Part shown: one piece after another, positions 20,101 through 29,056 of the stretch
Layout: each line of letters opens with the position of its first letter
Numbering within the stretch: the first letter of the stretch is position 1
NCBI GenBank assembly: GCA_913776245.1
Contig: CAJYLO010000003.1
Span: 1-64,000 of the forward strand
From: an uncultured Chryseobacterium sp.
GTDB lineage: Bacteria > Bacteroidota > Bacteroidia > Flavobacteriales > Weeksellaceae
Direction of reading: 5' to 3'
Length of the DNA stretch: 64,000 nt
Notes under the pieces: model-generated
Seen by the model: the letters and a program-made list of their open reading frames with translations, nothing else
Told to the model about the DNA's origin: nothing
Database searches by the model: none
Program-made: the position numbers and the translations under genes

Positions 20101-21533
20101 ATTGAATTATTTGATAATGTTAAATTAGCAAACGTTTGTCCGGCAGCAGAGGTCACGCTTGTTACAGAAGCTATTGCAGTAGGCGCTGTTGTAGCCGTAC
20201 TACCGCCATTACCTCCTGCGTAAATTACAAATGAGGCATTTTCACTACCTGTTGTAGATGTGGCAGTAGAAATATTTCTTCCGGTAGCATTACCATTTAA
20301 TATACAGTTTTTAATTGTCACATTATCTGTTGATGTAACTGCAGTACTCGTAGCAAGTCTTATAACGGAAGAATAAGCCACAGCACTGGTAGCCGTATTC
20401 GTAATGGTTAAGTTTCTATTGGTGCCTGATGTATTTGGGTTATCACCATCAATTGTGACATTGTCTGCCCCATTCAGCTCGATGAGTCCTCTTCCTGTGG
20501 CAGATGCACCGGAAACCGTCAACCCATCAGCAGATGGATAGATTCTTATTGATGTATAACTTGCCGATCCCGCACCACTGCTATTCAGCACAGAAGTTGC
20601 CGTTTCAGAAGTACTATTATTAATAGCAACTTCTATTGCTCCGGTATGAGTCCCGGCATTAATGGCATCTATTGCTCCTTTCAAAGTGGAATAACCGGCA
20701 CTGGTAGTTCCTGTGGTTGATGTAACCCAAACGTTAAATGCTGATGCGCCTACAGTATAAGAATAATTACTACCAGAGTTATTATTCAAATTGATCGTAT
20801 ATAGATCTGCATTACTCCCGTTAGAAGCTACGTTGGCAGTTCCGGACGTAAAAACATAATACTGCACAGCAGTGCTGGCAGCCTGACCAGGAATAGAAGC
20901 TGTATAAGTGGTACCAGATCCCGTCATCTGAACCACTGTAGATGTAGACCAGGCATTGGTAGTATATCTCAGATACACAGCCTGCCCCGAATTTACCGAT
21001 CCGCTGGTGGTAGCCGTAACCGTAACCGGCATTGTTGCCGGAACAGCTGAAGGACTTCTTGTTACAGATGACACAGACTGTACAGCACCCTGAACCTCGA
21101 AGAAAACCCAGTTTCCGGAAGGTGACACCCCTGCATCCTTAGTTTTAAACACATATCTGTAAGATGTATTTGCAACATTATACTTTAATGCGCCTGTATT
21201 TGTACAGACAAGACTCGCTGTATAGGTCGTATTCGGAGACACCGAAATATCAGTACTGCTTCCGTTATTGACCTGATAAACAGAACCGCTCCAATCAATA
21301 CCTAATCTCCAGTACTGATCTCCTGTTCCATTGGGGGTCAGTGCACCAGATGAGTAAGAGGTTCCGGCACCGGCCGAAAAATAAGTTCCCGGCGTTACAT
21401 TATTACAAGCCGAAGGCCAGGACGCGTTAAACCCTGTTCCTACAAGAACATTCTGTGCAGAATAGTAAAAGGATAAAGTTAAGAAAAGAAAAGACAGCAA
21501 CCTGTCCTTCTTCAAGAATAAAGATGTTATCAT
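14196..21533 (-). CDS. Giant T9SS cargo protein with beta-helix repeats (2445 residues)
   Basis: Predicted secreted or cell-surface protein. The signal peptide (LLSFLFLTLSFYYSAQ) is followed by an N-terminal region to about 265 that closely resembles that of the next giant protein (QAVYLRYT, then MTGSGTTYTASIPG and NNNSGSNYSY). Two long Ser/Thr/Asn-rich parallel beta-helix blocks each end in a DIDGD...DMGADE or DIDSE...DIGADE signature. A CARDB/Ig-like part lies between them and another Ig-like part follows (about 1460-1560). From about 1940 comes the C-terminal module shared with three neighbours, ending in a type A-like sorting domain (VEMYDTSGKLLK, EGVYILKVEN, KTHKIIK). Adhesin or matrix function is inferred; no catalytic motif is visible. 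Confidence 0.9.
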   Translation of the reverse strand: MITSLFLKKDRLLSFLFLTLSFYYSAQNVLVGTGFNASWPSACNNVTPGTYFSAGAGTSYSSGALTPNGTGDQYWRLGIDWSGSVYQVNNGSSTDISVSPNTTYTASLVCTNTGALKYNVANTSYRYVFKTKDAGVSPSGNWVFFEVQGAVQSVSSVTRSPSAVPATMPVTVTATTSGSVNSGQAVYLRYTTNAWSTSTVVQMTGSGTTYTASIPGQAASTAVQYYVFTSGTANVASNGSNADLYTINLNNNSGSNYSYTVGASAFNVWVTSTTGTTSAGYSTLKGAIDAINAGTHTGAIEVAINNSTSETATSVLNSSGAGSASYTSIRIYPSADGLTVSGASATGRGLIELNGADNVTIDGDNPNTSGTNRNLTITNTATSAVAYSSVIRLATSTAVTSTDNVTIKNCILNGNATGRNISTATSTTGSENASFVIYAGGNGGSTATTAPTAIASVTSVTSAAGQTFANLTLSNNSINQAARGIVLNGAAATVFNNLSVNNNTIGATGTTPSTTVYTKGIYIQGATAPSIANNTIQSVQSYVGTLITGIELYDIIATSASISKNSVSNVIQNGSGNSNNVVGIYIGSNAAIASTTTTSGNTITGVQGYSTTSAGTPVTGITYNSSATSGLIEKNIISTIYNNSTSTYGVHGITLIGGNAVTVQNNFVRDVTHNMTGGAAFSYYYSPVGILVYGGTGHKIYHNSVNLSGLMPGTATSSLSSFALAVNTSNNDIRNNILSNTITGGTTSISHSSLFLGSSVTGTTLNNNAYYSGTDTARQGILQVGTTAGSGFYLAANFSTSATTPTTNSRAYTTTIGSTTNDNASYASTNAAPFTSATDLHLNSGSTEIANVESKGANLGVTTDIDGDARGTTPDMGADEITIPPVANDAGISAIPTSGITCPGTRNVTVTLKNYGTATLTSAKITWSVNGGSSTVYNWSGSLASGATLDVVVGTFNFIGYSFAITAATSLPNGVTDGKPSNDSNTSATFQTSLSGTYTVGVGKDFTTLTAAVAAANTNGLCGATVFSLTDTTYSASETFPITINSLTGASATNTLTIKPATGVSPTISGSSTAAIIKLNGADYVIIDGSNTAGGTTKNLTISNGSTGTSSSVVWIATASASNGATYNTIKNTIVSGNSRTTTAAAIGSSSTTDINTASETDNAYNTVQNCAITGALYGISNYGNATSLDTGWTITGNTIGSATNNRAHVIGIDLYNAKDFIISNNTVAGIFATNANSTSVLGIEGYGTISNGAIFGNTISNVTNNDNSTGYAGTGIYLGSTNSASNISVYNNFIYDVKGIGFTGYFAAIGIWAGSGGGYNIYHNTVSINSSTQTEATAANTALLVSSGVTNMDVRNNIFYNYATTGNKYSVYSLAANTAYTNINYNDYYSVGAIGYLGGTQTTLANWQTATGKDANSINVVPPFVSASNLHITAGCTSLESGGTPIATVTKDIDSETRSTTAPDIGADEFSGSLPPKITSVTNGENCGTGSVLLTATSTDPGVTGYNWYTTSTGGTAVNGATPTSSNWTTPTLSATTNYYVAAYNGSCESDYRFLVTATIKPAPTDITAITETQKSSTAITSACDVDYVELKATGGLVADSSQYAFGTQAAQNNTTTSTAYPAPYTVYYGGQRMQMLILASELTSAGFVAGSKINNIQFPVVSLGSNWGSTVTSCNSFQVSIGATALTTLSAFQTGLTQVVAPANFTPTVGYTNTHTFSSPFVWNGTSNIIIETTFSNNITGVSANTVTQYNSPTSYQSTIVYRADGVTASAAASATTVTYSYSARPDFRLNGSTDTQKVTWSPTAGLYSDTALTIPYNGTDYLATVYAAPGTATIYTAKASIGTCDKTKVTTSIVRVKNQYVGAGTDWNTASNWFPNVVPDANKCANIPAGKTVVIASDALAKAVTIADTGKLTINSNKSLTVTDAINISNNLTNDNLVMESDASLMQVNNVLNTGNIYVKRDVKMRKMDYTFWSAPVTGQVLRNTSSSTGSTNTGLYDTGGFSEGTPNNRIYQYNEPNDLFLATNDANFVPGKAYAIRGKDSYYSGTDPLILTTDNTLKFIGVPNNGNSISVSIQKSKNTGTGGTVEHGYNLIGNPYPSNLDFISFYNFDQGGGIYNRSNIYGKAWFWTNTSPKIKQDGSNYTGSNYAVLSLAGAVAATGVDSGSTTGSPTPTQYIKVGQGFIVQMKGTAPTGTTPNTAILKFDNTMRSNAAGVFYNNNKTSTVKDRYWLKLVSPENVSNMILLAHLPETTNNYDADYDADLLTIGDDSFYSKLNTQKLQIQARAILNEQDIIPLGVKYSMNGTYKIILSDKEGVFASGQSIYLHDKLSNTYTDLTQSGYSFQGSKGLDETRFEIVYKQSSVLGTGDAAKSEFIVYRDGSDYVVRSSKHLGKVEMYDTSGKLLKTLKTDDTVMKINMTGIVEGVYILKVENSGEVKTHKIIK
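14433..14474 (-). repeat. 42-nt exact repeat, copy 1 (with 34381-34422)
   Basis: This stretch in the C-terminal module of the 2445-residue gene is identical over 42 bases to 34381-34422 in the 1727-residue gene. It encodes the QSSVLG end of the module. Codon-level identity beyond protein need suggests recent exchange between the paralogues. Confidence 0.85.
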
Positions 21534-21593
21534 GAGGCAAACTTTTTTTCATTCATTATAAATTTTGAGCATAACTCAAAACAAATTCACCTA

Positions 21594-21601
21594 CAAATGT
21601 A
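21594..21601 (-). promoter_or_regulatory. -7 element of the 2445-residue protein gene
   Basis: The minus strand reads TACATTTG, an exact TAnnTTTG match. It would give a 5' leader of about 50 bases, which contains a small inverted repeat (TTTTGAG/CTCAAAA, 21563-21581). Confidence 0.5.
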
Positions 21602-21903
21602 TAACAAATTTTAAATTAAATTAATAAATATTAAAAATATAATTAAAATTATCACCAATAACTATGTTTTAAACAACTAAAACAAACAATTATTTAATTA
21701 TTAATAAATAATCAAAATTTAATGTTAATTATTTTAATTTCATATTAATAAATAATTATAATTGTTAATATCAAAAAAATAATCAATTATATAAACGAAA
21801 TAAAAAATAAAAATACATTTTAAAAAGTAAAATTTTAACCAAATTAATATTGGTAATAAATCAACTAATCTGACACAAAATAGTAATTAAATAAACAAAA
21901 ATA
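21602..21903. other. Very AT-rich spacer between two giant genes
   Basis: About 300 bases with almost only A and T, many TTAATA/AATTAA words and no open reading frame or clear repeat. Apart from the terminator at one end and the promoter-like element at the other, nothing was recognised in it. Confidence 0.6.
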
Positions 21904-21935
21904 AAAAAACCGGAATATATATATCCCGGTTTTTG
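21904..21935 (-). terminator. Terminator of the 2296-residue protein gene
   Basis: An AAAAACCGG/CCGGTTTTT stem with an inner ATAT-rich extension, followed on the minus strand by a T-run, about 20 bases after the stop codon at 21954. Confidence 0.85.
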
Positions 21936-21953
21936 AAGTAGTTAGTTAGAAAT

Positions 21954-24900
21954 TTATTTGACAAGTTTTTTCGTTCTTACATCACCAGAATTTTGAGCTT
22001 TTATAATATAAAACCCTGACACTAAATGAGCTGCCTCTAATCTGATTTGTTTCTCGGATGTTTGTTTTGACTGAAGTAATCTTCCTCCGCCATCATAGAG
22101 ATCTACCCTTCCCAATATTCGGGAAGATTTTACTACAAAATCATTTCCATCCCTGTATACTACAAAATCAGAGACTTTCAAATCATTCGCAGACAGAGCT
22201 TCCTTGCTATTATAAACAATTTCGAACCTCGATTCATCTAAACCTTTAGTTGCCTGAAAACTGTAGTGATCCTGCGTAAGATCCGTATAAGTATTCAGAA
22301 TCTTATCGTGAAGATAAATACTTTGTCCGCTACCGAAAATGCCTTCTCTCTTAGCCAAAGCAATTTTATAAGTTCCATCCATAGAATATTTAGCTCCAAG
22401 TGGAACAACATCATCTACCACTGCAACATTTGCTCTTGCCTGGATCTGCAATTTCCGAACATTAAGCTTTGAATAGAAAGAATCATCAGCAACTACTAAA
22501 AGATCTGCATCATAATCCGCATCATAATTGTTCGTTGCCTGGTCCATATGCGCCACCAGAATTGTATTGGACACATTATTCGGAGAAACCAAATTCAGCC
22601 AGTATCTATTGATTTCGCTACCATTAGTTTTGGCATTGTAGAAATTACCCGTACTGTTATTCGTTCTTACCGAGTTGTCAAATTTCAAAGTTGCTGTGTT
22701 AGGCGTTGTTCCCGTTGGTGCTGTTCCCTTCATCTGAACAATGAAGCCCTGGCCTACTTTGATGTACTGATTTGGTATTGCAGATGATGGACTGGTTGTA
22801 TTACCAGCATCCACACCTGTAGCAGGCGTTCCGCCAGCAAGTGTCAAAATAGCATAGTTATTTGCTGTATAACTAGATCCACCTTGTGTAGTCGGTGCGC
22901 CGGGTACGTTGGTCCAGAACCAGGCTTTTCCATTAATGAAATCACTGTTCTTGAATCCGTTACCCTGATCCAGATTATAAAACTGTAAAAAGTCTATATG
23001 GGACGGATAAGGATTACCTATCATATTATAACCGTGTTCTACCGTACCGCCTGTTCCCGTATTTTTAGATTTCTGGATACCGATGGTCAATGCGCCATTG
23101 TTCATCACTCCGTTGAAACTGAATTCATCCGCAGTAAGTGTGGTTCCGTAAGAAGCTTTTCCTCGGATGGCATAGCCTTTTGCTGCAACAAATGCAGCAT
23201 CCGTTGTTGCTAAAAATAAATCGTTCGGCTCATTGTATTGGTAAATCCTGTTGTTTGGGGTGCCCGCTGAAAATCCACCGGTATCATATAGACCTGTATT
23301 CGTACTACCCGTTGAGCTACTGGTGTTACGCAGCAACTGTCCGGAAACCGGAGAACTCCAATACGTGTAATCCAGCGTTTTCATTGTCACTTTACGCTTA
23401 GCAATGATTTTGTTATTACTGTTATTGTTGCCTGTAAGTTTAGTCTGCAACAGGCTGCCATCACTCTCTATCACTATTTTGTTATCCGCTGTGGTAATAT
23501 CGCCATTGACTGTGATACCTTGGTTCGCCGGGATTGTTAATAAACCTGTATTTTCCACTGTAAGATTTTTTGATGCAAAAGATGATTGTCCAGAATTACC
23601 CACAGTATATGCAGACGCCAAACTTGCATTCACACCAGAAGATGGTACACCAAAATCCCAAGCACTACCATTCCAAGTCGTAACATCTGTTACAGTTAGA
23701 GGAAATGTTGCTGACGACGAACCACAACTGTTACTTACTGTATAGCTGACAGTTACCGTACCGGTATTAACCGTTGAAGCGGTCACCAAACCACTACTAG
23801 GATTGATGGTGGCTACAGACGGATTACTACTACTCCAAACACCGCCCGAATCACCAGTACTGGTTAGAGTTGTAGTACCGCCAATAAAAATCTTTCCAGT
23901 TCCCGAAATGGTCCCAGAACTCAATAAAGGGGTTACCGTAACAATAACTGATGATATTTTAAAGCATCCGGTAGAAGACGTACCTTTTATATAATAAGTA
24001 CCAGCAGTAGCCTGAGTCGGTGTGGTATATGGAACTGTTGCATTAGAATCTGTCCAATAAGTATATACAAGTCCGCTGCTAGAGCCTGCCGTTATACTTG
24101 CTGCTGTAAGATCAACAGTGTTTGGGCTGCAAACTGCGGCGGGATTAGTAATAACCAAATTAACAGGCCTACATTCCGCTAGTTGGAAATCTCCGAAAGT
24201 ATTAACACCAGTTGCAGTAAGATTAGTAGTATTTGCTGCGCCAACGGCAGGATAGCTCCATGCCGAAGAAACATAATTACCTACTATTAAGTTACCGGGA
24301 GTAGTTCCGGAATCTAAATCACCAGCCACAAAATTAAAGGTTGGATTATAAGTACCGACCAAACCACCTCCATTAGCAAGTGTCCAGGTTCTATTAACAG
24401 ATTTAGAAGCATCCAAACTGGAAGAAGCGATCTGGGAATGATCCCCGGCAGCTGTACTGGCAGTAAGCGTACCAGCAGAAGATACCGCAGTAAAATTAGC
24501 ACTTACCGGCGCCCAAGTATTAGCATCACCTACGTTAAAAGTCTTAGAGCCCGCACTTGAGATAGGATACCTCTGGTTACCATATATGTAAGAAGTGGAA
24601 GAAGGCGAAGCATCTGATGCGGCAGCCCCCATTATAACAACATTACTTCCTGTAACTAATTTACCTGTACCATATGTTAACACTTTATTTATGGTAATAT
24701 CATTATTGAGAGTAACTGTGCTACTTGTAGTCTGAAATAACAATAAATAGTCAAAGACAGTAGCCCCAGTAATCGTTTGCGGTCCTCCTCCATTAAAGAA
24801 GACAGCTCTGTTGTTTGGAGCAAAAACACCTGTAGCATTTCTAGTCCAGTTGCCGCCCACATAAAGATCACCGCCACTGGCAGATGAAAGAGTCAAGGTA

Positions 24901-27900
24901 TTAGTACCAAAACCATTTCCTATGATCACATCACCGCCTACTTTTAAAGGAACAGATGAAGCTCCTAATGTTACAGAACCGGCTGTAGAATTATTACCCA
25001 AAGTAAGAGTACCCGCAATGTTAGTTACAGTCGGAGAGTTCGCAGACAAATCTAAAGTAGTTCCATTCTGTACTGTCACATTGTATGGATAACCCTGACC
25101 ACTTGAAGATCCAAATTCTACATTACGGCCATAAGTTCCTCCAGTATTGTAAATCAAGGTAGATGGAGCGTCATAAAATGGTGCACTGGAAACAAAACTA
25201 TTAGCATTTAATGTTAAGCTGGTTTTTATTCTGGAAGTTCCATAATTGACACCTGCCGTAGATGAAGGTGTCTGAGTAACAGCAGGGTAAAAATTAACTG
25301 CACCGGTAACTGTTCCTGTGCCAGCAAAATTGATTGTACCCGCACTTGTTGTGGCAAAATCACCTGATGTTTTGCTTACATTACCATTATTGGCCATATT
25401 AATGGTTTTTCCGCTACCCACATCAAATGTCCCGGAAGTAAGTTTTAATGTTGTTGCTGTTAAAGCACCAGTTCCGACATAAGTATTTGTAACTGTACCA
25501 CCCGCAATCTCCAAGGTATTAACTGTATTTGCAGTTGGTGTAGTAGTAAAAGTACCTGTGTTTTGTGTTGAGCCATTAAAAGTATAATTTGCTCCAGAAT
25601 TATAAGATGTAGTAAGTCCTGATGAAACTGGTATTGATCCTGTTACGCCGGAAGAATTTGCTGTAATAAGTGTTGCACCAGAACTAAGTGTAAATGTAGA
25701 ACCACCTGAAGTAGTTGAAGCAGGCGTTACTGTAAAAGAAGAACCCGCATCAAAGATACCTCCATTATTTACTAATATAGTTCCGTTATAATTTGTGGTT
25801 GAACTATTATTAAGAATAATATTAGAAGCCAATTTCATAGTGGCACCTGAGTTCACAGTAAAATTTGTATAAGTAACATTTGCCGGAGTTGCAAAATTTA
25901 CGGTTTGTGGACTTGAGCCTACCAAAACAAACGCACCATTACGAACCGTACCATTTGTACTAATAGTTCCAGACCCGGAAACGCTTATATTTCCGGATAT
26001 ATTAACATTTGTACTTCCATTAGAAGACCCATTAGAAAAATCAAAGTTACCACCTGTTTGATTGTATGATCCACCTATTGTGGTTGTCACTAATGTTGTT
26101 CCTTGTTGCAATGAAAAACCTCCTGCACCTGTGGAAGTAATTGTCAGGTCCTTTCCAATTGAGGTTAGTGCACCATTACATTGTATTAATGTGGTAGAAC
26201 CTGTTACTCCAGTCGCATTCACGGTAACATTTGAAAACGACTGTGCTAATCCAGTTACTATGGTTGAAGTCGAAAAACTATTTGCAAACTCCAAGGTGGA
26301 ATTTGTTGACCAAGTTGCTGTTGGAACTACCGTCGCCAAACCTGCTAATTGGAATTTACCTGTCCCGGAAATTGTAAGGTTAGAAGCTGTACTTGTAATA
26401 GTGCCCGTAGCATTATTATTAGAAAGCGTTCCGCTTACCGTAGTTGCACTATTGGTTGCGCTATAGCTCGCAGCAGCACTTGCGTTATTTTGTAAATTTA
26501 ATGTTCCAGCAATAGTCGCCGTATTTCCCGTACCTGAATAAGCAATAGAAATAGTTCTGGAATTAGTGGAATTACCAATAAGATTTAAGACAGCACTACT
26601 TGCTATATTTAAAGCCGTACCGGTATTAGATAATGTAATTGCAGTATTAGCTGTAGAAGCTGGCGCCAGCGTTACATTACCCGCTGTAACATACATTCCT
26701 GTTAAAGATACAGTAGGAACACTTGTCACAGATACATTTCCAGAAGTTGCGAAAGTAACATTATCTCCGGTTGTAGGAACTCCATTCGGAGTCCAATTGG
26801 CAGAAGTAGTCCAGGAACCTGATGTTCCACCATTCCAAGTATAAGATGTAGCTGCAGGTGTTCCTGTACAGGTTTTAGCACCGGTAGTAAAATAATTATA
26901 AGTACCAGCATTTGTACCATCCCAAGTATATGGAACAATTAGCAAATTATAGGTTGTTCCATTAGTAAGTCCTGTAATATTAGCCGTTAAGGATGGCACT
27001 GTTGGCAAGGTAGTTTCAGTAATGGTTACTTGTGTTCCGTTACTTATTGCACTAGCAGGTGCTAATCCATTTGGAGAAGCTACTAATGAAGGTGTTCCTG
27101 TGGAATATATTAATAAATATCCAGCTTTCGTGGCCCCGCTAGAAGGATAAGTTGCCGTACCCCAATTAGCCGTCAAGGAAGATGAACCGGCAGTTGCAGT
27201 AAAAGTTGCCGGCTGTGCCGTAGCAGGATTAGATAATGTATAGAAATTTCCTTCACTACTTATTCCTGTTCCGTTACCATTGGTAGCATACCCAACATAA
27301 TAATATCTTGTCTGGGCAGATAAGCCGGTTCTTGAATGAGAGAATGAAGAAACTGCAGTACCACCTTCTGCTAACTGGTTATCTGTGGCAGCCACAGGCG
27401 AAGTTGTTTTGAAAGAGGTACCTCTGGCAGTAACAGCAGAGCCGTTGTTGGATGTTATCGTTGCACCTAATGTAGCACTATTATTGGTAATAGAAGTTGC
27501 TGTTGGCGTAGTTAAAGATGGCGGAGCCGGAGTAGCAACTACGTTTCCGGTTAGTGTAAAATCATCTAACCTGAATGAACCACTACCAACTGTAAAATTA
27601 ATAACTACTGTTATAGTTCCTGTTAAACCTGAAATAGTATTTGCAACGTTTGTAGTACCTATAGATGCTCCTGATGTTGGAATAGCTACACTCCCACTGG
27701 TAATTGTCGTACCGTTAATGGTAATTGAAGATACACTGTTAGTGCTTTGAGAGGATTGCCTCCAATAATTAAACGAGGTTACTGATAACGAATATCCCGT
27801 TGCAACATTAAATGTTAAAGTATAACTTGAATTTATTGCTGACAAAGCTAACGAACCTGCCGTGCCTCCATTTCCATTAAAAGAAGTAAATGTTGCAGCA

Positions 27901-28844
27901 CTTGCATTAGTCCAAGATGAGTTGCTTAAATTAGTTGCAAAAGTATTAGGAGTAGTCGTATATGGAGTAGAACTAGGACCATCACTAAAATTATGCAAAT
28001 AAATGGTAGCAGGTGTATTGACCGTATAAGAATAATTACTACCACTATTGTTATTTAAATTAATAGTATAAAAATCCGCATTACTTCCATTAGACTGCAC
28101 CTGGGTTGTACCTGAACCTACACCGGTATCAGTAGAAGTAAATACATAATAAGAAACATTTGCTCCCGCAGTATTTGTAGCTCCGGGAATACTTGCCGTG
28201 TAAGATGTGCCGGAACCAGTCATCTGTACAACCGTTGAGGTGGAATAATTGTTATTTGTATACCTTAGATACACTGCTTGTCCAGTGCTTAACGCCCCAT
28301 CTAGATTTGCAGTAACTGTTACGGATTGCCCGGCAGTAACAGAAGAAGTTAATATGTTTTGAGTAACAGAGCTCACCTGCCTTACAGCACCCTGTACTCT
28401 GAATACAGCAATTTGCTGAGCTGCGGAACCAGCAGATTTAAAAACCCAATTATCTGTAGTATTAGGAACTAAAACACCAAAAGCTTTAGCATTCCCACAT
28501 TGCATATTAGCAGAAGTATAAGTCTGTGATGTTGTCAGAATTAAATTGTTGCCACCGTTATTAGGCTGATACTCACCACAGGGCGTGCCTGTTCCATAGA
28601 ATCTGAAATATCTGTTAACATTACCACCCAATGAGTTGGTTGTGGTATAGATTAAACTGCTACCAGCACTTGCACTCATACTCACACCAGATCCCCAGCC
28701 AGTTCCCCAGCCGTCTCCTGATTGAAATGAGTTCTGTCCATAAACCTTACCTAAAAAAAGGAAAAGTAAACTTGAAAACGCAAACAGAAAGCATTTTGAA
28801 AACTTCGGAAATAACCTTGTTTTCCTCCGTAAATTTTTCATCAT
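21954..28844 (-). CDS. Giant T9SS cargo protein with FN3 and beta-solenoid regions (2296 residues)
   Basis: Predicted secreted surface protein. The N-terminus is basic, with a hydrophobic signal ending at LFLGKVYGQ. Residues about 130-275 repeat the region found in the 2445-residue paralogue. Then follow a fold resembling the choice-of-anchor type (YLHNFSDGPSSTPY), FN3-like segments (TATSITNNSATLGATITSNN; ATAQPATFTATAGSSSLT), and a long Ser/Thr/Gly/Asn-rich beta-solenoid (about 690-1480) of autotransporter-like repeats with words such as ISGTGKFQLAG and VGGDVIIGNGFG. A Big-2-like segment (SGTGKIFIGGTTTLTS) precedes the shared C-terminal module, from about 1780, ending in the sorting domain (VDLYDGGGRLLQ, SGFYIIKAQN, RTKKLVK). 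No enzyme motif is visible. Confidence 0.9.
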   Translation of the reverse strand: MMKNLRRKTRLFPKFSKCFLFAFSSLLFLFLGKVYGQNSFQSGDGWGTGWGSGVSMSASAGSSLIYTTTNSLGGNVNRYFRFYGTGTPCGEYQPNNGGNNLILTTSQTYTSANMQCGNAKAFGVLVPNTTDNWVFKSAGSAAQQIAVFRVQGAVRQVSSVTQNILTSSVTAGQSVTVTANLDGALSTGQAVYLRYTNNNYSTSTVVQMTGSGTSYTASIPGATNTAGANVSYYVFTSTDTGVGSGTTQVQSNGSNADFYTINLNNNSGSNYSYTVNTPATIYLHNFSDGPSSTPYTTTPNTFATNLSNSSWTNASAATFTSFNGNGGTAGSLALSAINSSYTLTFNVATGYSLSVTSFNYWRQSSQSTNSVSSITINGTTITSGSVAIPTSGASIGTTNVANTISGLTGTITVVINFTVGSGSFRLDDFTLTGNVVATPAPPSLTTPTATSITNNSATLGATITSNNGSAVTARGTSFKTTSPVAATDNQLAEGGTAVSSFSHSRTGLSAQTRYYYVGYATNGNGTGISSEGNFYTLSNPATAQPATFTATAGSSSLTANWGTATYPSSGATKAGYLLIYSTGTPSLVASPNGLAPASAISNGTQVTITETTLPTVPSLTANITGLTNGTTYNLLIVPYTWDGTNAGTYNYFTTGAKTCTGTPAATSYTWNGGTSGSWTTSANWTPNGVPTTGDNVTFATSGNVSVTSVPTVSLTGMYVTAGNVTLAPASTANTAITLSNTGTALNIASSAVLNLIGNSTNSRTISIAYSGTGNTATIAGTLNLQNNASAAASYSATNSATTVSGTLSNNNATGTITSTASNLTISGTGKFQLAGLATVVPTATWSTNSTLEFANSFSTSTIVTGLAQSFSNVTVNATGVTGSTTLIQCNGALTSIGKDLTITSTGAGGFSLQQGTTLVTTTIGGSYNQTGGNFDFSNGSSNGSTNVNISGNISVSGSGTISTNGTVRNGAFVLVGSSPQTVNFATPANVTYTNFTVNSGATMKLASNIILNNSSTTNYNGTILVNNGGIFDAGSSFTVTPASTTSGGSTFTLSSGATLITANSSGVTGSIPVSSGLTTSYNSGANYTFNGSTQNTGTFTTTPTANTVNTLEIAGGTVTNTYVGTGALTATTLKLTSGTFDVGSGKTINMANNGNVSKTSGDFATTSAGTINFAGTGTVTGAVNFYPAVTQTPSSTAGVNYGTSRIKTSLTLNANSFVSSAPFYDAPSTLIYNTGGTYGRNVEFGSSSGQGYPYNVTVQNGTTLDLSANSPTVTNIAGTLTLGNNSTAGSVTLGASSVPLKVGGDVIIGNGFGTNTLTLSSASGGDLYVGGNWTRNATGVFAPNNRAVFFNGGGPQTITGATVFDYLLLFQTTSSTVTLNNDITINKVLTYGTGKLVTGSNVVIMGAAASDASPSSTSYIYGNQRYPISSAGSKTFNVGDANTWAPVSANFTAVSSAGTLTASTAAGDHSQIASSSLDASKSVNRTWTLANGGGLVGTYNPTFNFVAGDLDSGTTPGNLIVGNYVSSAWSYPAVGAANTTNLTATGVNTFGDFQLAECRPVNLVITNPAAVCSPNTVDLTAASITAGSSSGLVYTYWTDSNATVPYTTPTQATAGTYYIKGTSSTGCFKISSVIVTVTPLLSSGTISGTGKIFIGGTTTLTSTGDSGGVWSSSNPSVATINPSSGLVTASTVNTGTVTVSYTVSNSCGSSSATFPLTVTDVTTWNGSAWDFGVPSSGVNASLASAYTVGNSGQSSFASKNLTVENTGLLTIPANQGITVNGDITTADNKIVIESDGSLLQTKLTGNNNSNNKIIAKRKVTMKTLDYTYWSSPVSGQLLRNTSSSTGSTNTGLYDTGGFSAGTPNNRIYQYNEPNDLFLATTDAAFVAAKGYAIRGKASYGTTLTADEFSFNGVMNNGALTIGIQKSKNTGTGGTVEHGYNMIGNPYPSHIDFLQFYNLDQGNGFKNSDFINGKAWFWTNVPGAPTTQGGSSYTANNYAILTLAGGTPATGVDAGNTTSPSSAIPNQYIKVGQGFIVQMKGTAPTGTTPNTATLKFDNSVRTNNSTGNFYNAKTNGSEINRYWLNLVSPNNVSNTILVAHMDQATNNYDADYDADLLVVADDSFYSKLNVRKLQIQARANVAVVDDVVPLGAKYSMDGTYKIALAKREGIFGSGQSIYLHDKILNTYTDLTQDHYSFQATKGLDESRFEIVYNSKEALSANDLKVSDFVVYRDGNDFVVKSSRILGRVDLYDGGGRLLQSKQTSEKQIRLEAAHLVSGFYIIKAQNSGDVRTKKLVK

Positions 28845-29007
28845 TTGTTATTTAATAATTTGTTATTTTAATTCACACAGAAAAGGATGCTAAATTAAAT
28901 ATTTTTTGAATACCAAAATAAAAAACTTTAATTCTTTTAAATTTATTAAAAAATTAAACAAACAATTGAATATTATGAAATTAAAAAAGAATTAGTTATT
29001 AATAAAA

Positions 29008-29033
29008 AAAAGACGCCAATTATGGCGTCTTAA
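29008..29033 (-). terminator. Terminator of the third giant T9SS gene
   Basis: A perfect 8-bp stem AAGACGCC/GGCGTCTT with a 6-base loop (29010-29031), followed on the minus strand by a run of T, 26 bases after the stop at 29057. Confidence 0.88.
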
Positions 29034-29056
29034 GGATAAATATGATAAAAATAATT

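Noticed and set aside
23404-27750. Several plus-strand ORFs rich in Val, Pro and Leu opposite the giant T9SS genes
   Set aside because: The giant genes are Ser/Thr/Asn-rich and therefore have few stops on the other strand; the products have biased composition and no recognised domain.
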